Shown here: one piece after another, positions 1 to 10,787 of the stretch
Layout: the number at the start of each line of letters is the position of its first letter
Numbering within the stretch: position 1 is the stretch's first letter
DNA from: Streptomyces sp. NBC_00193
GTDB taxonomy: Bacteria > Actinomycetota > Actinomycetes > Streptomycetales > Streptomycetaceae
Assembly (NCBI RefSeq): GCF_026342735.1
Contig: NZ_JAPEMM010000001.1
Coordinates: 1,984,001 to 2,048,000 of the forward strand
Direction: 5' to 3'
DNA: 64,000 nt
Notes under the pieces: generated by a model
The model's input: only the letters and a program-made list of their open reading frames with translations
The model's database searches: none
Told to the model about the DNA's origin: nothing
Made by a program: the position numbers and the translations under genes

Positions 1-1511
1 AGCGTGGGCGCACGGTTCAGCAGAACCGGGTGCTCGGCGATGACCTCTTCGAGCACGTCGTAGACGACCGTGCGGCCGCGCTCGACCATGCGCTTCGCCG
101 ACTTGATGTTCTGCGCGTGGTTCAGGTCGACCAGGCGCTTCATCACGAACGGCTTGAAGAGCTCCAGCGCCATGGCCTTGGGCAGACCACACTGGTGCAG
201 CTTCAGCTGCGGACCGACGACGATCACGGAACGCGCGGAGTAGTCCACGCGCTTGCCGAGGAGGTTCTGACGGAATCGACCCTGCTTGCCCTTGAGCATG
301 TCGCTCAGGGACTTCAGCGGACGGTTACCGGGACCGGTCACCGGACGACCACGACGACCGTTGTCGAAGAGGGCGTCGACGGCTTCCTGGAGCATGCGCT
401 TCTCGTTGTTCACGATGATCTCGGGGGCACCGAGGTCGAGAAGGCGCTTCAGGCGGTTGTTGCGGTTGATCACGCGGCGGTACAGGTCGTTCAGGTCGGA
501 GGTCGCGAAGCGGCCACCGTCCAGCTGCACCATCGGACGCAGGTCCGGCGGGATCACCGGCACGCAGTCCAGAACCATGCCCTTGGGCTTGTTGCTGGTC
601 TGCAGGAACGCGGAGACGACCTTGAGGCGCTTGAGCGCACGGGTCTTCTTCTGGCCCTTGCCGGTACGGATGATCTCGCGGAGGCGCTCGGCCTCTTCGT
701 CGAGGTCGAAGGACTCCAGACGCTTCTGGAGCGCCGCGGCGCCCATGCAGCCGTCGAAGTACGTACCGAAGCGGTCGCGCAGCTCGCGGTAGAGCAGCTC
801 GTCGCCCTCGAGGTCCTGGACCTTGAGGTTCTTGAAGCGGGCCCACACCTCGTCGAGGCGGTCGATCTCGCGCTGGGCGCGGTCACGGAGCTGCTTCATC
901 TCGCGCTCGGCGCCTTCGCGCACCTTGCGGCGCACGTCGGCCTTCGCGCCCTCGGCCTCGAGCTCGGCCAGGTCGCTCTCGAGCTTCTTGGCACGGCCTT
1001 CGAGGTCCGAGTCGCGTCGGTTCTCGATCTGCTGGCGCTCGACGGAGACGTGTGCCTCCAGGGACGGGAGGTCGCGGGTGCGGCGCTCGTCGTCCACGAA
1101 CGTGATCATGTACGCGGCGAAGTAGATGACCTTCTCGAGGTCCTTCGGCGCGAGGTCCAGCAGGTATCCGAGGCGCGACGGGACGCCCTTGAAGTACCAG
1201 ATGTGGGTGACGGGAGCGGCAAGCTCGATGTGGCCCATCCGCTCGCGACGCACCTTGGCGCGCGTGACTTCGACGCCACAACGCTCACAGATGATGCCCT
1301 TGAAGCGGACACGCTTGTACTTACCGCAGTAGCACTCCCAGTCCCGGGTCGGACCGAAGATCTTCTCGCAGAAGAGTCCGTCCTTCTCGGGCTTGAGGGT
1401 GCGGTAGTTGATGGTCTCCGGCTTCTTGACCTCGCCGTGGGACCAGGTTCGGATGTCGTCCGCGGTGGCAAGGCCGATCCGCAGCTCGTCGAAGAAGTTG
1501 ACGTCGAGCAC
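1..1511 (-). CDS. rpoC: RNA polymerase beta' subunit, N-terminal part (cut by window edge)
   Basis: This is the largest subunit of RNA polymerase, which forms the active-site cleft with RpoB. The first roughly 503 codons are present and the gene runs off the left edge. The GTG start at 1511 gives an N-terminus beginning [14 protein letters not shown], typical of actinobacterial beta'. The N-terminal zinc ribbon is visible (CYCGKYKR...CERCGVEV, near residues 60-80). Further in are the lid and rudder region and the motif [18 protein letters not shown], followed by [20 protein letters not shown], both hallmarks of the family. It lies 97 bases downstream of rpoB on the same strand, so the two are probably co-transcribed. 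No oddity is seen in the part present; the catalytic NADFDGD motif lies beyond the edge. Confidence 0.98.
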   Translation of the reverse strand, partial: MLDVNFFDELRIGLATADDIRTWSHGEVKKPETINYRTLKPEKDGLFCEKIFGPTRDWECYCGKYKRVRFKGIICERCGVEVTRAKVRRERMGHIELAAPVTHIWYFKGVPSRLGYLLDLAPKDLEKVIYFAAYMITFVDDERRTRDLPSLEAHVSVERQQIENRRDSDLEGRAKKLESDLAELEAEGAKADVRRKVREGAEREMKQLRDRAQREIDRLDEVWARFKNLKVQDLEGDELLYRELRDRFGTYFDGCMGAAALQKRLESFDLDEEAERLREIIRTGKGQKKTRALKRLKVVSAFLQTSNKPKGMVLDCVPVIPPDLRPMVQLDGGRFATSDLNDLYRRVINRNNRLKRLLDLGAPEIIVNNEKRMLQEAVDALFDNGRRGRPVTGPGNRPLKSLSDMLKGKQGRFRQNLLGKRVDYSARSVIVVGPQLKLHQCGLPKAMALELFKPFVMKRLVDLNHAQNIKSAKRMVERGRTVVYDVLEEVIAEHPVLLNRAPT

Positions 1512-1572
1512 TGTGCGTCAATCCCTCTTTCGGGGTCGAGTCTCAATCATGGTCTGAACGGTCCCGGGGATG

Positions 1573-1600
1573 ACGGGGGGCTCTTGAGCGAGCCCCCCGT
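1573..1600 (-). other. Strong hairpin in the rpoB-rpoC intergenic region
   Basis: A perfect 11-bp inverted repeat (ACGGGGGGCTC / GAGCCCCCCGT) with a 6-base loop sits just after the rpoB stop. Read on the minus strand it is not followed by a run of T, so it is not a classic full terminator. It may be an attenuator, an RNA-processing site, or a 3' end stabiliser that tunes the rpoB to rpoC ratio. The structure is seen; the role is inferred. Confidence 0.6.
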
Positions 1601-1608
1601 CAGGCCCG

Positions 1609-4600
1609 TCAGACCTCTTCGACGCTGCTCGGCTCACGCCGGGACAGGTCGATACCGAGCTCCTCCGCCGCGCGGAAGACGTCCTCGTCGGTGTCGCGCA
1701 TCTCGATGGACATGCCGTCCGAGGACAGCACCTCCACGTTGAGGCAGAGCGACTGCATTTCCTTGATGAGCACCTTGAAGGACTCGGGAATGCCCGGCTC
1801 GGGGATGTTCTCGCCCTTGACGATGGCCTCGTAGACCTTCACGCGGCCGGTCACGTCATCGGACTTGATGGTCAGGAGCTCCTGGAGGGCGTAAGCGGCG
1901 CCATAAGCCTCGAGCGCCCACACCTCCATCTCACCGAAGCGCTGGCCACCGAACTGCGCCTTACCACCCAGCGGCTGCTGCGTGATCATCGAGTACGGAC
2001 CGGTCGACCGAGCGTGGAGCTTGTCGTCGACCAGGTGGTGGAGCTTCAGGATGTACATGTAGCCGACCGAGACCGGCTCCGGGAACGGCTCGCCGGAGCG
2101 GCCGTCGAACAGACGCGCCTTGCCGGACGGGAGGACCAGGCGGTCCCCGTCGCGGTTCGGGATCGTGTGCTCGAAGAGGCCGGAGATCTCGTCCTCACGG
2201 GCACCGTCGAACACCGGGGTGGCGACGTTGGTACCGGGCTCGACGCGGTCGGCGCCGATGACCTTCAGTCGCTCGGCCCACTCCTCCGCGAGGCCGGAGA
2301 CGTCCCAGCCGCGGCTGGCGAGCCAGCCGAGGTGGATCTCCAGGACCTGTCCCGGGTTCATTCGGGACGGGACACCCAGCGGGTTCAGGATGATGTCGAC
2401 CGGCGTGCCGTCCTCAAGGAAGGGCATGTCCTCGATCGGAAGGATCTTGGAGATGACACCCTTGTTGCCGTGGCGGCCGGCGAGCTTGTCACCGTCGGTG
2501 ATCTTGCGCTTCTGGGCGACGTAGACGCGGACCAGCTGGTTCACGCCCGGGGGAAGCTCGTCGCCCTCCTCGCGGTCGAAGACGCGGACACCGATGACCT
2601 TGCCGATCTCACCGTGAGGAACCTTGAGCGAGGTGTCACGCACCTCGCGGGCCTTCTCACCGAAGATCGCGCGGAGCAGGCGCTCTTCCGGGGTCAGCTC
2701 GGTCTCGCCCTTGGGCGTGACCTTTCCGACCAGGATGTCGCCGGCGACGACGTCCGCACCGATGCGGATGATGCCGCGCTCGTCGAGGTCCGCCAGGACC
2801 TCCTCGGAGACGTTCGGGATGTCCCGGGTGATCTCCTCGGGGCCCAGCTTGGTGTCACGGGCGTCGACCTCGTGCTCCTCGATGTGGATCGAGGAGAGGA
2901 CGTCGTCCTGTACGAGGCGCTGCGACAGGATGATCGCGTCCTCGTAGTTGTGACCTTCCCAGGGCATGAACGCGACGAGCAGGTTCTTGCCGAGGGCCAT
3001 TTCGCCCTCTTCGGTCGCAGGACCGTCGGCGAGGACCTGGGACTCGATGATCCGGTCACCCTCGTTGACGATGACCTTCTGGTTGACCGAGGTGCCCTGG
3101 TTCGAGCGGGAGAACTTGGCGACGCGGTACGTGGTGTACGTGCCGTCGTCGTTGGCGACGGTGATGTAGTCGGCCGAGACCTCCTGGACGACACCGTCCT
3201 TCTCCGCACGGATCGAGTCACCGGCGTCGACCGCACAGCGGTACTCCATGCCGGTGCCGACGAGCGGCGCCTCCGCCTTGATGAGCGGAACGGCCTGGCG
3301 CATCATGTTCGCGCCCATGAGGGCACGGTTGGCGTCGTCGTGCTCCAGGAAGGGGATCATCGCGGTGGCGACGGACACCATCTGGCGCGGGGAGACGTCC
3401 ATGTAGTCGACGTCGTCGCCGGCGATGTAGTCGATCTCGCCGCCACGACGGCGAACCAGTACGCGGTTCTCCGTGAAGCGCATCTCGTCGGACAGGCCGG
3501 CGTTGGCCTGGGCGATGACGAAGCGGTCTTCCTCGTCGGCCGTCAGGTAGTCGACCTCGTCGGTGACGACACCGTCGATGACCTTGCGGTACGGGGTCTC
3601 GACGAAACCGAACGCGTTGACGCGACCGTAGGACGCGAGCGAGCCGATCAGACCGATGTTCGGGCCTTCAGGGGTCTCGATCGGGCACATGCGGCCGTAG
3701 TGCGACGGGTGAACGTCTCGGACCTCGAAGCCGGCCCGCTCACGGGACAGACCACCCGGGCCAAGCGCCGACAGACGGCGCTTGTGGGTGAGACCCGACA
3801 GCGGGTTGTTCTGGTCCATGAACTGCGACAGCTGGCTGGTGCCGAAGAACTCCTTGATGGAGGCGACGACCGGCCGGATGTTGATCAGGGTCTGCGGCGT
3901 GATCGCCTCGACGTCCTGGGTCGTCATCCGCTCGCGGACGACGCGCTCCATACGAGCCAGACCCGTACGGACCTGGTTCTGGATGAGCTCGCCGACGTTG
4001 CGCAGACGACGGTTGCCGAAGTGGTCGATGTCGTCGGTCTCGACGACGATCGAACGACCCGACTCACCGACGGTCTCGGTCTCACCGGCGTGCAGCTTGA
4101 CCAGGTACTTGATGGTCGCGATGACGTCGTCGGTGGTGAGCACGCCGGCGTCCAGCGGCTCGTCGGCGCCGAGCTTCTTGTTCACCTTGTAGCGGCCGAC
4201 CTTCGCGAGGTCGTAGCGCTTCGGGTTGAAGTAGAGGTTCTCGAGCAGCGTCTGAGCGGCTTCGCGGGTCGGCGGTTCGCCGGGACGCAGCTTGCGGTAG
4301 ATGTCGAGCAGCGCGTCGTCCTGGCCCTGGGTGTGGTCCTTCTCCAGGGTGGCGCGCATGGACTCGTACTCGCCGAACTCCTCGAGGATCTGCTCGGTGG
4401 TCCAGCCGAGAGCCTTCAGGAGGACGGTGACGGACTGCTTGCGCTTGCGGTCGATGCGAACACCGACCATGTCACGCTTGTCGATCTCCATCTCGAGCCA
4501 GGCACCCCGGGAAGGGATGATCTTGGCGGCGAAGATGTCCTTGTCGGACGTCTTGTCGATGGAGGAGTCGAAGTAGACACCGGGGGAACGGACGAGCTGC

Positions 4601-5091
4601 GACACGACGACACGCTCGGTGCCGTTGATGACGAAGGTGCCCTTGTTGGTCATGAGCGGGAAATCGCCCATGAAGACCGTCTGAGACTTGATCTCTCCGG
4701 TCTCGTTGTTCGTGAACTCGGCAGTGACGAAAAGCGGCGCCGCGTACGTGAAGTCGCGGTCCTTGCACTCGTCGACCGAGTTCTTCGCCGGCTCGAAACG
4801 GTGGTCGCGGAACGTCAGCGACATCGACCCGGAGAAGTCCTCGATCGGCGAGATCTCCTCGAAGATCTCTTCCAGACCGGACTTGGTGGGAACGTCCTGT
4901 CCGCTCTCAAGCGCCGACTCGACGCGAGACTTCCAGGCGGCGTTGCCGAGCAGCCAGTCAAAGCTCTCGGTCTGCAGCGCCAGGAGGTTCGGAACCTCGA
5001 GGGGCTCCTTGATCTTTGCAAAGGAGATGCGCAGCGGGGCGGTGCTGGCACCGTTGTTCGTATTGGTCGAGGCGTTGCGCGAGGCGGCCAA
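1609..5091 (-). CDS. rpoB: RNA polymerase beta subunit
   Basis: This is the second-largest subunit of RNA polymerase and the target of rifampicin. The TTG start at 5091 gives 1,160 residues beginning [14 protein letters not shown], which matches the usual Streptomyces length (about 1,161). A GGAAGG ribosome-binding site lies 8 bases upstream. The frame stays open for another 22 codons up to 5157, but that extension looks unlike RpoB. The rifampicin region reads [20 protein letters not shown] then [11 protein letters not shown], with the wild-type Asp, His and Ser positions, so nothing suggests target-based resistance. Other family blocks are [32 protein letters not shown] and [10 protein letters not shown]. 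It is followed by rpoC and preceded by a leader of about 0.5 kb after rplL. Confidence 0.98.
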   Translation of the reverse strand: MAASRNASTNTNNGASTAPLRISFAKIKEPLEVPNLLALQTESFDWLLGNAAWKSRVESALESGQDVPTKSGLEEIFEEISPIEDFSGSMSLTFRDHRFEPAKNSVDECKDRDFTYAAPLFVTAEFTNNETGEIKSQTVFMGDFPLMTNKGTFVINGTERVVVSQLVRSPGVYFDSSIDKTSDKDIFAAKIIPSRGAWLEMEIDKRDMVGVRIDRKRKQSVTVLLKALGWTTEQILEEFGEYESMRATLEKDHTQGQDDALLDIYRKLRPGEPPTREAAQTLLENLYFNPKRYDLAKVGRYKVNKKLGADEPLDAGVLTTDDVIATIKYLVKLHAGETETVGESGRSIVVETDDIDHFGNRRLRNVGELIQNQVRTGLARMERVVRERMTTQDVEAITPQTLINIRPVVASIKEFFGTSQLSQFMDQNNPLSGLTHKRRLSALGPGGLSRERAGFEVRDVHPSHYGRMCPIETPEGPNIGLIGSLASYGRVNAFGFVETPYRKVIDGVVTDEVDYLTADEEDRFVIAQANAGLSDEMRFTENRVLVRRRGGEIDYIAGDDVDYMDVSPRQMVSVATAMIPFLEHDDANRALMGANMMRQAVPLIKAEAPLVGTGMEYRCAVDAGDSIRAEKDGVVQEVSADYITVANDDGTYTTYRVAKFSRSNQGTSVNQKVIVNEGDRIIESQVLADGPATEEGEMALGKNLLVAFMPWEGHNYEDAIILSQRLVQDDVLSSIHIEEHEVDARDTKLGPEEITRDIPNVSEEVLADLDERGIIRIGADVVAGDILVGKVTPKGETELTPEERLLRAIFGEKAREVRDTSLKVPHGEIGKVIGVRVFDREEGDELPPGVNQLVRVYVAQKRKITDGDKLAGRHGNKGVISKILPIEDMPFLEDGTPVDIILNPLGVPSRMNPGQVLEIHLGWLASRGWDVSGLAEEWAERLKVIGADRVEPGTNVATPVFDGAREDEISGLFEHTIPNRDGDRLVLPSGKARLFDGRSGEPFPEPVSVGYMYILKLHHLVDDKLHARSTGPYSMITQQPLGGKAQFGGQRFGEMEVWALEAYGAAYALQELLTIKSDDVTGRVKVYEAIVKGENIPEPGIPESFKVLIKEMQSLCLNVEVLSSDGMSIEMRDTDEDVFRAAEELGIDLSRREPSSVEEV

Positions 5092-5157
5092 GAGGGGGTC
5101 CTTCCGAGGGCTCGGACTCACTACGCGCGTACCGGTCCCAGCTGACACAGAAGACAA

Positions 5158-5613
5158 GCGCCCCCCATCTGGTCAAAGGACCAGCTCAGGGCCGTTCAAT
5201 CAAGTGTGCTCATGCGTGGGCATGCCCCTGGCGACGGGCAGGGGGCAGCTAACAGGCAGCGCAAAGGGTCAGTGTAGCCACTAGGCTCACTGATGTCCAG
5301 ACCAGGTTTCCGGAAACCGGCAACAGGCCTTCCCCATGTCGTTTCAACTGCGTCCAACGGTTCGGCTCTCGCATACAGAGCGCGTAACAGTACTGCCCTC
5401 TTCGTAGTCGATCCATGCCCGATGTGGGACCGATCCATGCCTCGGATCTCGGATCGAGTCTGCCGATCTCGCGACGGATCTGAGAATTGCGCGCCGCGTC
5501 CCGTTCGTCAAGGCCCCCTGCTCCGAGCGGATCATCGAGGGACCCTGCCGCAGAGCAACGAAGATCACCCTACTCCCCAACGAGACGGGGGCAAATCAGG
5601 CACTCCGGGTACG
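5158..5613 (-). promoter_or_regulatory. rplL-rpoB intergenic leader, no gene
   Basis: About 450 bases between the rpoB start region and the rplL terminator hold no credible coding sequence. Because the stretch follows a strong terminator and precedes rpoB, it probably carries an rpoB promoter and a long 5' leader. I could not pick out one convincing -35/-10 pair by eye. Confidence 0.5.
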
Positions 5614-5650
5614 CCAAAGGGCGACCACCCTTACGGGTGATCGCCCTTGG
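5614..5650 (-). terminator. Terminator downstream of rplL
   Basis: A nearly perfect stem of about 16 bp (CCAAAGGGCGACCACCC against GGGTGATCGCCCTTGG, one G.T wobble) with a 4-base TTAC loop lies 28 bases after the rplL stop. It separates the rplJ-rplL transcript from rpoBC. There is no long T run, as is usual in Streptomyces. Confidence 0.8.
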
Positions 5651-5678
5651 TTGAGGCCTCAGAGAGGCCCCAGAGGTG

Positions 5679-6059
5679 TTACTTGACGGTCACAGACGCG
5701 CCGGCAGCCTTGAGGGACTCGGCAGCCTTGTCAGCGGCCTCCTTGGCGACCTTCTCGAGGATCGGCTTCGGAGCGCCGTCGACGAGGTCCTTGGCCTCCT
5801 TGAGGCCCAGGGAGGTGAGCTCGCGCACGACCTTGATGACCTGGATCTTCTTGTCGCCGGCACCCTCGAGGATGACGTCGAACTCGTCCTGCTCCTCGAC
5901 GGCCTCAGCGGCGGCCGGGGCACCCGGGCCGGCAACGGCGACGGCCGCGGCGGCGGTGACGTCGAACTTCTCCTCGAACGCCTTCACGAACTCGGAGAGC
6001 TCGATGAGGGTGAGCTCCTCGAACTGAGCGAGCAGGTCTTCCTGGCTGAGCTTCGCCAT
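5679..6059 (-). CDS. rplL: 50S ribosomal protein L7/L12
   Basis: This is the acidic stalk protein that recruits translation GTPases to the ribosome; it works as dimers bound to L10. It has 126 residues. The N-terminal dimerisation helix begins [18 protein letters not shown]. An Ala/Pro/Gly-rich hinge follows (residues about 40-58), then the C-terminal domain with [20 protein letters not shown] and [17 protein letters not shown]. An in-frame ATG 6 codons upstream is ignored because the family starts at MAKLS. It lies 110 bases after rplJ in the same transcript. Confidence 0.98.
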   Translation of the reverse strand: MAKLSQEDLLAQFEELTLIELSEFVKAFEEKFDVTAAAAVAVAGPGAPAAAEAVEEQDEFDVILEGAGDKKIQVIKVVRELTSLGLKEAKDLVDGAPKPILEKVAKEAADKAAESLKAAGASVTVK

Positions 6060-6169
6060 GATGGGCGATCCTTCCACTAAATCGGCAGGTGCCGGATGTA
6101 TATAGAGGCGGGCGTAACGGCCCGCTTTGACCCACGCACTAGGCGGCGTGGATCAGTGCGCGAGCCGAA

Positions 6170-6700
6170 TTACTCGGCACCGCCCTGCTCGGCGAGCTTG
6201 ACGCGAAGCGCTTCCGCAGTGCGGACGAACTTCGACGGCAGCGCCTGGAAGAGCGAGGCAGCCTGAGACTGCTTGCCCTTGAACGCGCCGGCCAGCTTGC
6301 TGAGCAGAACCTCGCGGGACTCGAGGTCCGCAAGCTTCTTGATCTCATCGGCGGTGAGCGCCTTACCATCAAGGACACCCGCCTTGATGATGAGGTTCGG
6401 GTTTTCCTTGGCGAAGTCACGCAGGCTCTTCGCCGACTCCACCGGGTCACCGGTGATGAAGGCGACCGCGGTGGGACCAGCGAAGTGCTCGTCCAGCGCG
6501 GTGATCCCGGCCTGGTTGGCCGCAATCTTGGTCAGCGTGTTCTTCACCACGGCGTACTGGGCGTTCTCACCGAGAGAGCGACGCAGCGTCTTGAGCTGCG
6601 CGACGGTGAGACCCCGGTACTCGGTCAGCACGGCGGCGTTCGAGTCGCGGAACTGGTCCGTGAGCTCGGCTACCGCGGCAGCCTTGTTGGGCGTCGGCAT
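6170..6700 (-). CDS. rplJ: 50S ribosomal protein L10
   Basis: L10 is the base of the ribosomal stalk: its N-terminal domain binds 23S rRNA and its C-terminal helix binds L7/L12 dimers. It has 176 residues. The ATG at 6700 ([17 protein letters not shown]) is preceded by GGAAGGAGGCCG, an excellent binding site. Family blocks are [21 protein letters not shown] (here [20 protein letters not shown]) and [11 protein letters not shown]. Downstream is rplL; upstream is a structured leader likely used for feedback control by L10. Confidence 0.98.
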   Translation of the reverse strand: MPTPNKAAAVAELTDQFRDSNAAVLTEYRGLTVAQLKTLRRSLGENAQYAVVKNTLTKIAANQAGITALDEHFAGPTAVAFITGDPVESAKSLRDFAKENPNLIIKAGVLDGKALTADEIKKLADLESREVLLSKLAGAFKGKQSQAASLFQALPSKFVRTAEALRVKLAEQGGAE

Positions 6701-6880
6701 AGTGCGTCGGCCTCCTTCCGGGTGATGAGGACCGCTCAGAAGGGGCAAAATACGAAACGCCCCGGCGCAGGCGCCAGGGCGTAGCTCAACCGGAAACGAG
6801 TTCCGGGAACTTTCCTTGAACACCTGCGCAGGACGTCCGCAGTCAGCGGATCCTTCGGCCACCGCCCCCTTGCGGGCACG
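6701..6880 (-). promoter_or_regulatory. Candidate L10 leader (autoregulatory 5' UTR)
   Basis: The region directly upstream of rplJ contains a GC-rich hairpin (CGCCCTGGCGC / GCGCCGGGGCG, about 6759-6782) and a second imperfect repeat around GGAACTCGTTTCCGG. Bacterial rplJL operons commonly carry an L10-leader RNA that binds L10 or the L10-(L12)4 complex and represses translation. Position and structure fit, but the consensus was not tested with a covariance model. Confidence 0.5.
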
Positions 6881-6982
6881 GCAACGACCAGCGGTCTTTG
6901 GCTTCTCCGGAAGAGTACGGGACCGGTGCCGCGCAGAGCAAATCGGTCACCCGACGGCCCCGCGCGACCCGGAAATACCAGG

Positions 6983-7861
6983 TCAGCCCTGTGCCTGACC
7001 GGCGCCCTTCATCATCTCGGCGAGGTCCATGACCTCGCCGGCGGGCGGTGCGGCCACCTCGACCGGCTGGTTGTAGTCCAGGAACTTGATGGTCGTGTCC
7101 ACCGGGCCCTTGGCCGCGTCGCCGCGGGTGCGGACCTGCTTGGTGCGGTCCGACTCGTCGATCCACATGTCCAGGGTCAGGTTCTTGACGCCCTGCGCCT
7201 CCAGGGCCGTGACCGACTGCTCCCGGCGCTTCTTGGCCTCGGGCGTCTCGGAGGCCGCCGCGGCCCGCAGCTCGTCGAGGGAGACCGTGCCGGTGAGGTG
7301 CTTGGTCTTCACCCCGTCGACGGTCTCCTCGCCGACGAGCTTGAGGTCCTTGGCCTTGAGCAGCTCGCCCGCCCGGTCACCGGGGTTCTCGCCGCTCTTG
7401 TTCGCCGTGCCGCCGGCGCTGTTCAGCTTCTCCGCCATGGACGGGTCCAGGCTCTTCATGTCGAACTTGATCCACTTGCCCTCGGCGCCGATGAACATCG
7501 CCTCGTCGACGAGGCGGATCTCGGCCGCCTGGCCGCCCTCGCCCGAGGTGGTCATCTTCATCGACATCGCCAGTGACGGCTTGATCCGCATGGAGACGTC
7601 ACCGGAGAACTGCTCGCCCTCCGCGGTGCCGGACATGGAGTAGCGCAGGGAGGTGATCTCCTCCGACTTCGCCTTGACCTTCTCCAGGTAGGCGGCCGGG
7701 GCCACCTCCACCGCGCCCTTCCCGGCGCCCTGGCCGGCCCCTGCCTTCCCCGTGTCGCCCTTCTGCCCGCTCTCGCACGCCGTGGCCCCACCCACGAGCA
7801 GTACGGCGGCCAGCGCGGCCCCAGCGGTCTTCGTCAAGCCGTTGTTCCGGTTCGCGAACAA
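6983..7861 (-). CDS. LppX/LprG-like lipoprotein
   Basis: A predicted exported lipoprotein of about 292 residues from a TTG start at 7861. The N-terminus runs FANRNNGLTKTAGAALAAVL with a lipobox ending GGATAC, so Cys29 would be lipidated. A Gly/Lys-rich linker follows, then a domain with SLRYSMSGTAEGEQFSGDVS and KHLTGTVSLDEL. This pattern resembles the actinobacterial LppX/LprA/F/G fold, which holds lipids in a hydrophobic pocket. No ATG or GTG is suitably placed; a second TTG (7834, LTKTAGAAL) is also possible. A gene of this kind between rplA and rplJ is usual in Streptomyces. Substrate unknown. Confidence 0.75.
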   Translation of the reverse strand: MFANRNNGLTKTAGAALAAVLLVGGATACESGQKGDTGKAGAGQGAGKGAVEVAPAAYLEKVKAKSEEITSLRYSMSGTAEGEQFSGDVSMRIKPSLAMSMKMTTSGEGGQAAEIRLVDEAMFIGAEGKWIKFDMKSLDPSMAEKLNSAGGTANKSGENPGDRAGELLKAKDLKLVGEETVDGVKTKHLTGTVSLDELRAAAASETPEAKKRREQSVTALEAQGVKNLTLDMWIDESDRTKQVRTRGDAAKGPVDTTIKFLDYNQPVEVAAPPAGEVMDLAEMMKGAGQAQG

Positions 7862-7974
7862 GAGTCCCCACCCATGATGTGATCGTTTGATGTGTTCCGA
7901 CCCTACGGGGCGGGCCGCCGATCCCTGCGCCATTTTCCGTGCGATCCGCAGCACGGTCCGCAGCGCGACATGCA

Positions 7975-8017
7975 GAACGGGCCCTCCTCCCCCGTGAAGG
8001 GGGAGGAGGGCCCGTTC
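7975..8017 (-). terminator. Terminator downstream of rplA
   Basis: A perfect 19-bp stem (GAACGGGCCCTCCTCCCCC with its complement) closes a 5-base GTGAA loop 33 bases after the rplA stop. It ends the rplK-rplA transcript before the lipoprotein gene. Confidence 0.85.
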
Positions 8018-8050
8018 GGGCAACTCAGCGAGCCGTCAGGCCCGGCTCAG

Positions 8051-8779
8051 TCAGACCGCGGCCGGGTCTTCCTCGACGAGGAGGTTCCGGGTGCGGTTCT
8101 GGTCCAGCAGGATGCCGGGGCCCATGGTGGTGCTGAGGGCGGCCTTCTTGATGTAGCGGCCCTTCGCGGCGGACGGCTTCAGACGAAGGATCTCGTCCAG
8201 GGCCGCGCCGTAGTTCTCGACCAGCTGCTCATCGGAGAAGGAGACCTTGCCGATGATGAAGTGCAGGTTCGAGTGCTTGTCGACGCGGAACTCGATCTTG
8301 CCACCCTTGATCTCGGTGACAGCCTTCGCGACGTCCATCGTGACGGTGCCGGTCTTCGGGTTCGGCATCAGGCCACGGGGACCGAGCACGCGGCCGAGGC
8401 GGCCGACCTTGCCCATGAGGTCCGGCGTGGCGACAACGGCGTCGAACTCGTTGAGGCGGTTGCCCTTGGCGATCTCGTTGATGAGCTCGTCGTCGCCGAC
8501 AATGTCGGCGCCGGCGGCTTCCGCGGCCGCAGCACGGTCACCGGTCGCGAAGACCAGGACCCGGGCGGTCTTGCCGGTGCCGTGCGGGAGGTTCACGGTG
8601 CCGCGGACCATCTGGTCGGCCTTGCGCGGGTCTACACCCAGGCGGAAGGCGACCTCGACGGTGCCGTCGAACTTCGTGGTGGAGGTCTCCTTGGCGAGAC
8701 GGACGGCCTCGAGCGGGGCGTACTGCTTCTCCCGGTCGACCTTGGCGTCCGCAGCGCGGAGAGTCTTGCTGCGCTTCAC
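8051..8779 (-). CDS. rplA: 50S ribosomal protein L1
   Basis: L1 forms the mobile stalk beside the E site and binds 23S rRNA; in many bacteria it also represses its own operon. It has 242 residues from a GTG at 8779 ([20 protein letters not shown]). Family blocks are [41 protein letters not shown] and [19 protein letters not shown]. It lies 86 bases after rplK and is followed by a strong terminator. Confidence 0.98.
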   Translation of the reverse strand: MKRSKTLRAADAKVDREKQYAPLEAVRLAKETSTTKFDGTVEVAFRLGVDPRKADQMVRGTVNLPHGTGKTARVLVFATGDRAAAAEAAGADIVGDDELINEIAKGNRLNEFDAVVATPDLMGKVGRLGRVLGPRGLMPNPKTGTVTMDVAKAVTEIKGGKIEFRVDKHSNLHFIIGKVSFSDEQLVENYGAALDEILRLKPSAAKGRYIKKAALSTTMGPGILLDQNRTRNLLVEEDPAAV

Positions 8780-8865
8780 TTCTGCTCCTGTGTTGTGGCT
8801 TCAGGTGTGGAGTCGTGGTGCGGACCAGCGCTTGGCCCTACCACTGTGGTGCTGGGGTGGCTGAA

Positions 8866-9300
8866 TCAGCCTTCGACCGTGATGCCCATCGAACGCGCGG
8901 TGCCGGCGATGATCTTCTCGGCCGCGTCGATGTCGTTGGCGTTCAGGTCAGGCATCTTGAGCGTGGCGATCTCGCGAACCTGGTCACGCGTAAGCTTCGC
9001 GACCTTCGTCTTGTGCGGCTCGCCAGAGCCCTTCTCCACGCCGGCGCTCTTCAGGATGAGGCGCGCGGCCGGCGGCGTCTTGGTGATGAAGGTGAAGGAG
9101 CGGTCGTCGTAGACCGTGATCTCCACCGGCACGACCATGCCACGCTGCGACTCGGTCGCGGCGTTGTAGGCCTTGCAGAACTCCATGATGTTGACGCCGT
9201 GCTGACCGAGCGCGGGGCCGACCGGCGGAGCCGGGTTGGCCGCACCGGCCTTGATCTGGAGCTTGATAAGCCCCGTGATCTTCTTCTTCTTGGGAGGCAT
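8866..9300 (-). CDS. rplK: 50S ribosomal protein L11
   Basis: L11 binds the GTPase-associated centre of 23S rRNA, is needed for RelA activation, and is the site of thiopeptide (thiostrepton) action. It has 144 residues starting [19 protein letters not shown]. The proline-rich N-terminal region [20 protein letters not shown] is intact, as is the C-terminal RNA-binding domain ([14 protein letters not shown]). It lies 170 bases downstream of nusG, with a hairpin between. Confidence 0.98.
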
Positions 9301-9405
9301 TGCTCTCTCCGGGTCCTAGTGAGAGTTTTCGCCGCCAATCCGGTCATCCGGATGGAGGCATACCGCACCACGATAACGGGTATCGGTGCGAGGCTGAAAA
9401 CCGAG

Positions 9406-9441
9406 CAGGTCAGACCGCCCGCAAGGGGGCAATCTGACCTG
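9406..9441 (-). terminator. Hairpin between nusG and rplK
   Basis: CAGGTCAGA and TCTGACCTG pair perfectly and enclose an inner GCCCGC/GCGGGC-type stem. Placed 30 bases after the nusG stop, it could be a partial terminator or an L1-binding-like leader element of rplKA. The structure is seen; its role is inferred. Confidence 0.6.
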
Positions 9442-9470
9442 TCCGGAAGCGTGTGCCAGAAGGCTGTGGA

Positions 9471-10421
9471 TCAGTTCTTCTGGATCTGGTCGAAGCTGAG
9501 CTCGACCGGGGTCTCGCGGCCGAAGATCTCGACGAGACCCTTGACCTTCTTCGAGTCCGGGTTGATCTCGTTGATGGTCGCCTGCAGCGTCGCGAACGGG
9601 CCGTCGGTGACGGTGACCGAGTCGCCGACCTCGAAGTCCAGGACCTCGATGGCGCGCTTGACGGAGGGCGCCGGCAGGCCGGCCTCTTCCGCTGCCAGCT
9701 TGGCGGCCTTCTCCTGCAGCTCCGGAGCGAGCATCTTGACGATCTCGTCCAGGGTCAGCGGGTACGGGTCGTACGCGTTGCCCACGAAGCCGGTGACGCC
9801 CGGGGTGTTGCGGACGACGCCCCAGGACTCGTTCGTCAGATCCATGCGGACGAGAACGTAACCGGGCAGCTTGTTCTGCCGGACGTTCTTGCGCTCGCCG
9901 TTCTTGATCTGGACGATCTCTTCCTCGGGCACCTCGGCCTGGTAGATGAAGTCCTCGACGTTGAGCGAGACGGCGCGCTGCTCCAGGTTGGCCTTCACGC
10001 GCTTCTCGTAGCCGGCGTAGGTGTGGATGACGTACCACTCGCCGGGCAGGAGGCGCAGTTCTTCGCGCAGGGCCTGGATGGGGTCGACGGGCTCGGCGGG
10101 CTCGACGTCGGCAGCCTCGACGGCCTCGGCGTCCTCGTCGGAAGCCTCGTCCTCGGCCTCGTCGGAAGCCTCTTCGTCGTCTTCGTCGGACTCGTCTTCG
10201 TCGGACTCGTCGTCGGCCTCTTCGGCCTCCGCGTCGTCCTCGGCCTCGGGGTCGACCTCACCCTCGACGTGCAGCGCGGCCTCTTCGGCGGCGACACCCG
10301 CCTCGGCGTCGGCGAGCTCGGCCTCGTCGGGGTCCACAGCGTCTGCAGCCTCGACGATGTCGAGCTCGTCCTCGACGGACTCGACGGAGTCGGGGCTCAC
10401 GTTCAGGTTCGGGTCAGACAC
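9471..10421 (-). CDS. nusG: Transcription antitermination/pausing factor NusG with long acidic N-terminus
   Basis: NusG binds the RNA polymerase clamp and influences pausing, Rho termination and coupling to ribosomes. From the GTG at 10421 it has 316 residues against about 180 in E. coli. Residues about 15-105 are an acidic, Ala/Asp/Glu-rich stretch (for example [20 protein letters not shown]). The NGN domain follows ([31 protein letters not shown]) and then the KOW domain ([20 protein letters not shown]). Extended acidic N-termini are known in actinobacterial NusG. It is 84 bases downstream of secE in the usual secE-nusG-rplKA order. Confidence 0.97.
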   Translation of the reverse strand: MSDPNLNVSPDSVESVEDELDIVEAADAVDPDEAELADAEAGVAAEEAALHVEGEVDPEAEDDAEAEEADDESDEDESDEDDEEASDEAEDEASDEDAEAVEAADVEPAEPVDPIQALREELRLLPGEWYVIHTYAGYEKRVKANLEQRAVSLNVEDFIYQAEVPEEEIVQIKNGERKNVRQNKLPGYVLVRMDLTNESWGVVRNTPGVTGFVGNAYDPYPLTLDEIVKMLAPELQEKAAKLAAEEAGLPAPSVKRAIEVLDFEVGDSVTVTDGPFATLQATINEINPDSKKVKGLVEIFGRETPVELSFDQIQKN

Positions 10422-10505
10422 GGTGGCTGCTTCTTCCTGGATACAAAAGGTGGTCGAACATGCGAAAACGGGCGGCACCCATCAAGGCGCCGCCCTCCGC
10501 GGGGA

Positions 10506-10787
10506 TCAGCCGAAGACGAACTTGATGGCTTCCTGGAACCCATAGTCAATCACGGTCACCAGACCGATCATGATGACGACGAAGACAATCACCACAGTGG
10601 TGTACGTCGTCAGCTGGTTGCGAGTGGGCCAAACAACCTTGCGGAGTTCCGCGACGATCTGGCGGTAGAACAGCGCGAGACGACCCAGAGGGCCCTTCTT
10701 GCCGCGCTTGCCGCCCTTGCGGGCCTTCTTCTCGCGAGTGTCATCCTCGGCGTCAGGCATGTCGATGGAGCCCAGGGCGTCCGTCAC
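10506..10787 (-). CDS. secE: Preprotein translocase subunit SecE
   Basis: SecE clamps the SecY channel in the membrane. It has 93 residues from the GTG at 10787 (VTDALGSIDMPDAEDD), with AGGTGAGAG just upstream. A Lys/Arg/Gly-rich cytoplasmic segment precedes the conserved amphipathic helix FYRQIVAELRKVVWPTRNQL. One transmembrane helix follows (TVVIVFVVIMIGLVTVIDYG). The reading frame stays open upstream, but family length and the binding site favour this start. It lies between tRNA-Trp and nusG. Confidence 0.96.
   Translation of the reverse strand: MTDALGSIDMPDAEDDTREKKARKGGKRGKKGPLGRLALFYRQIVAELRKVVWPTRNQLTTYTTVVIVFVVIMIGLVTVIDYGFQEAIKFVFG

Noticed and set aside
2014..5145. Long open frame of 1,043 codons on the plus strand opposite rpoB
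   Set aside because: It is antisense to a certain gene, its peptide is Val/Asp/Leu/Arg-rich without any family pattern, and such mirror frames are a routine effect of high third-position GC.
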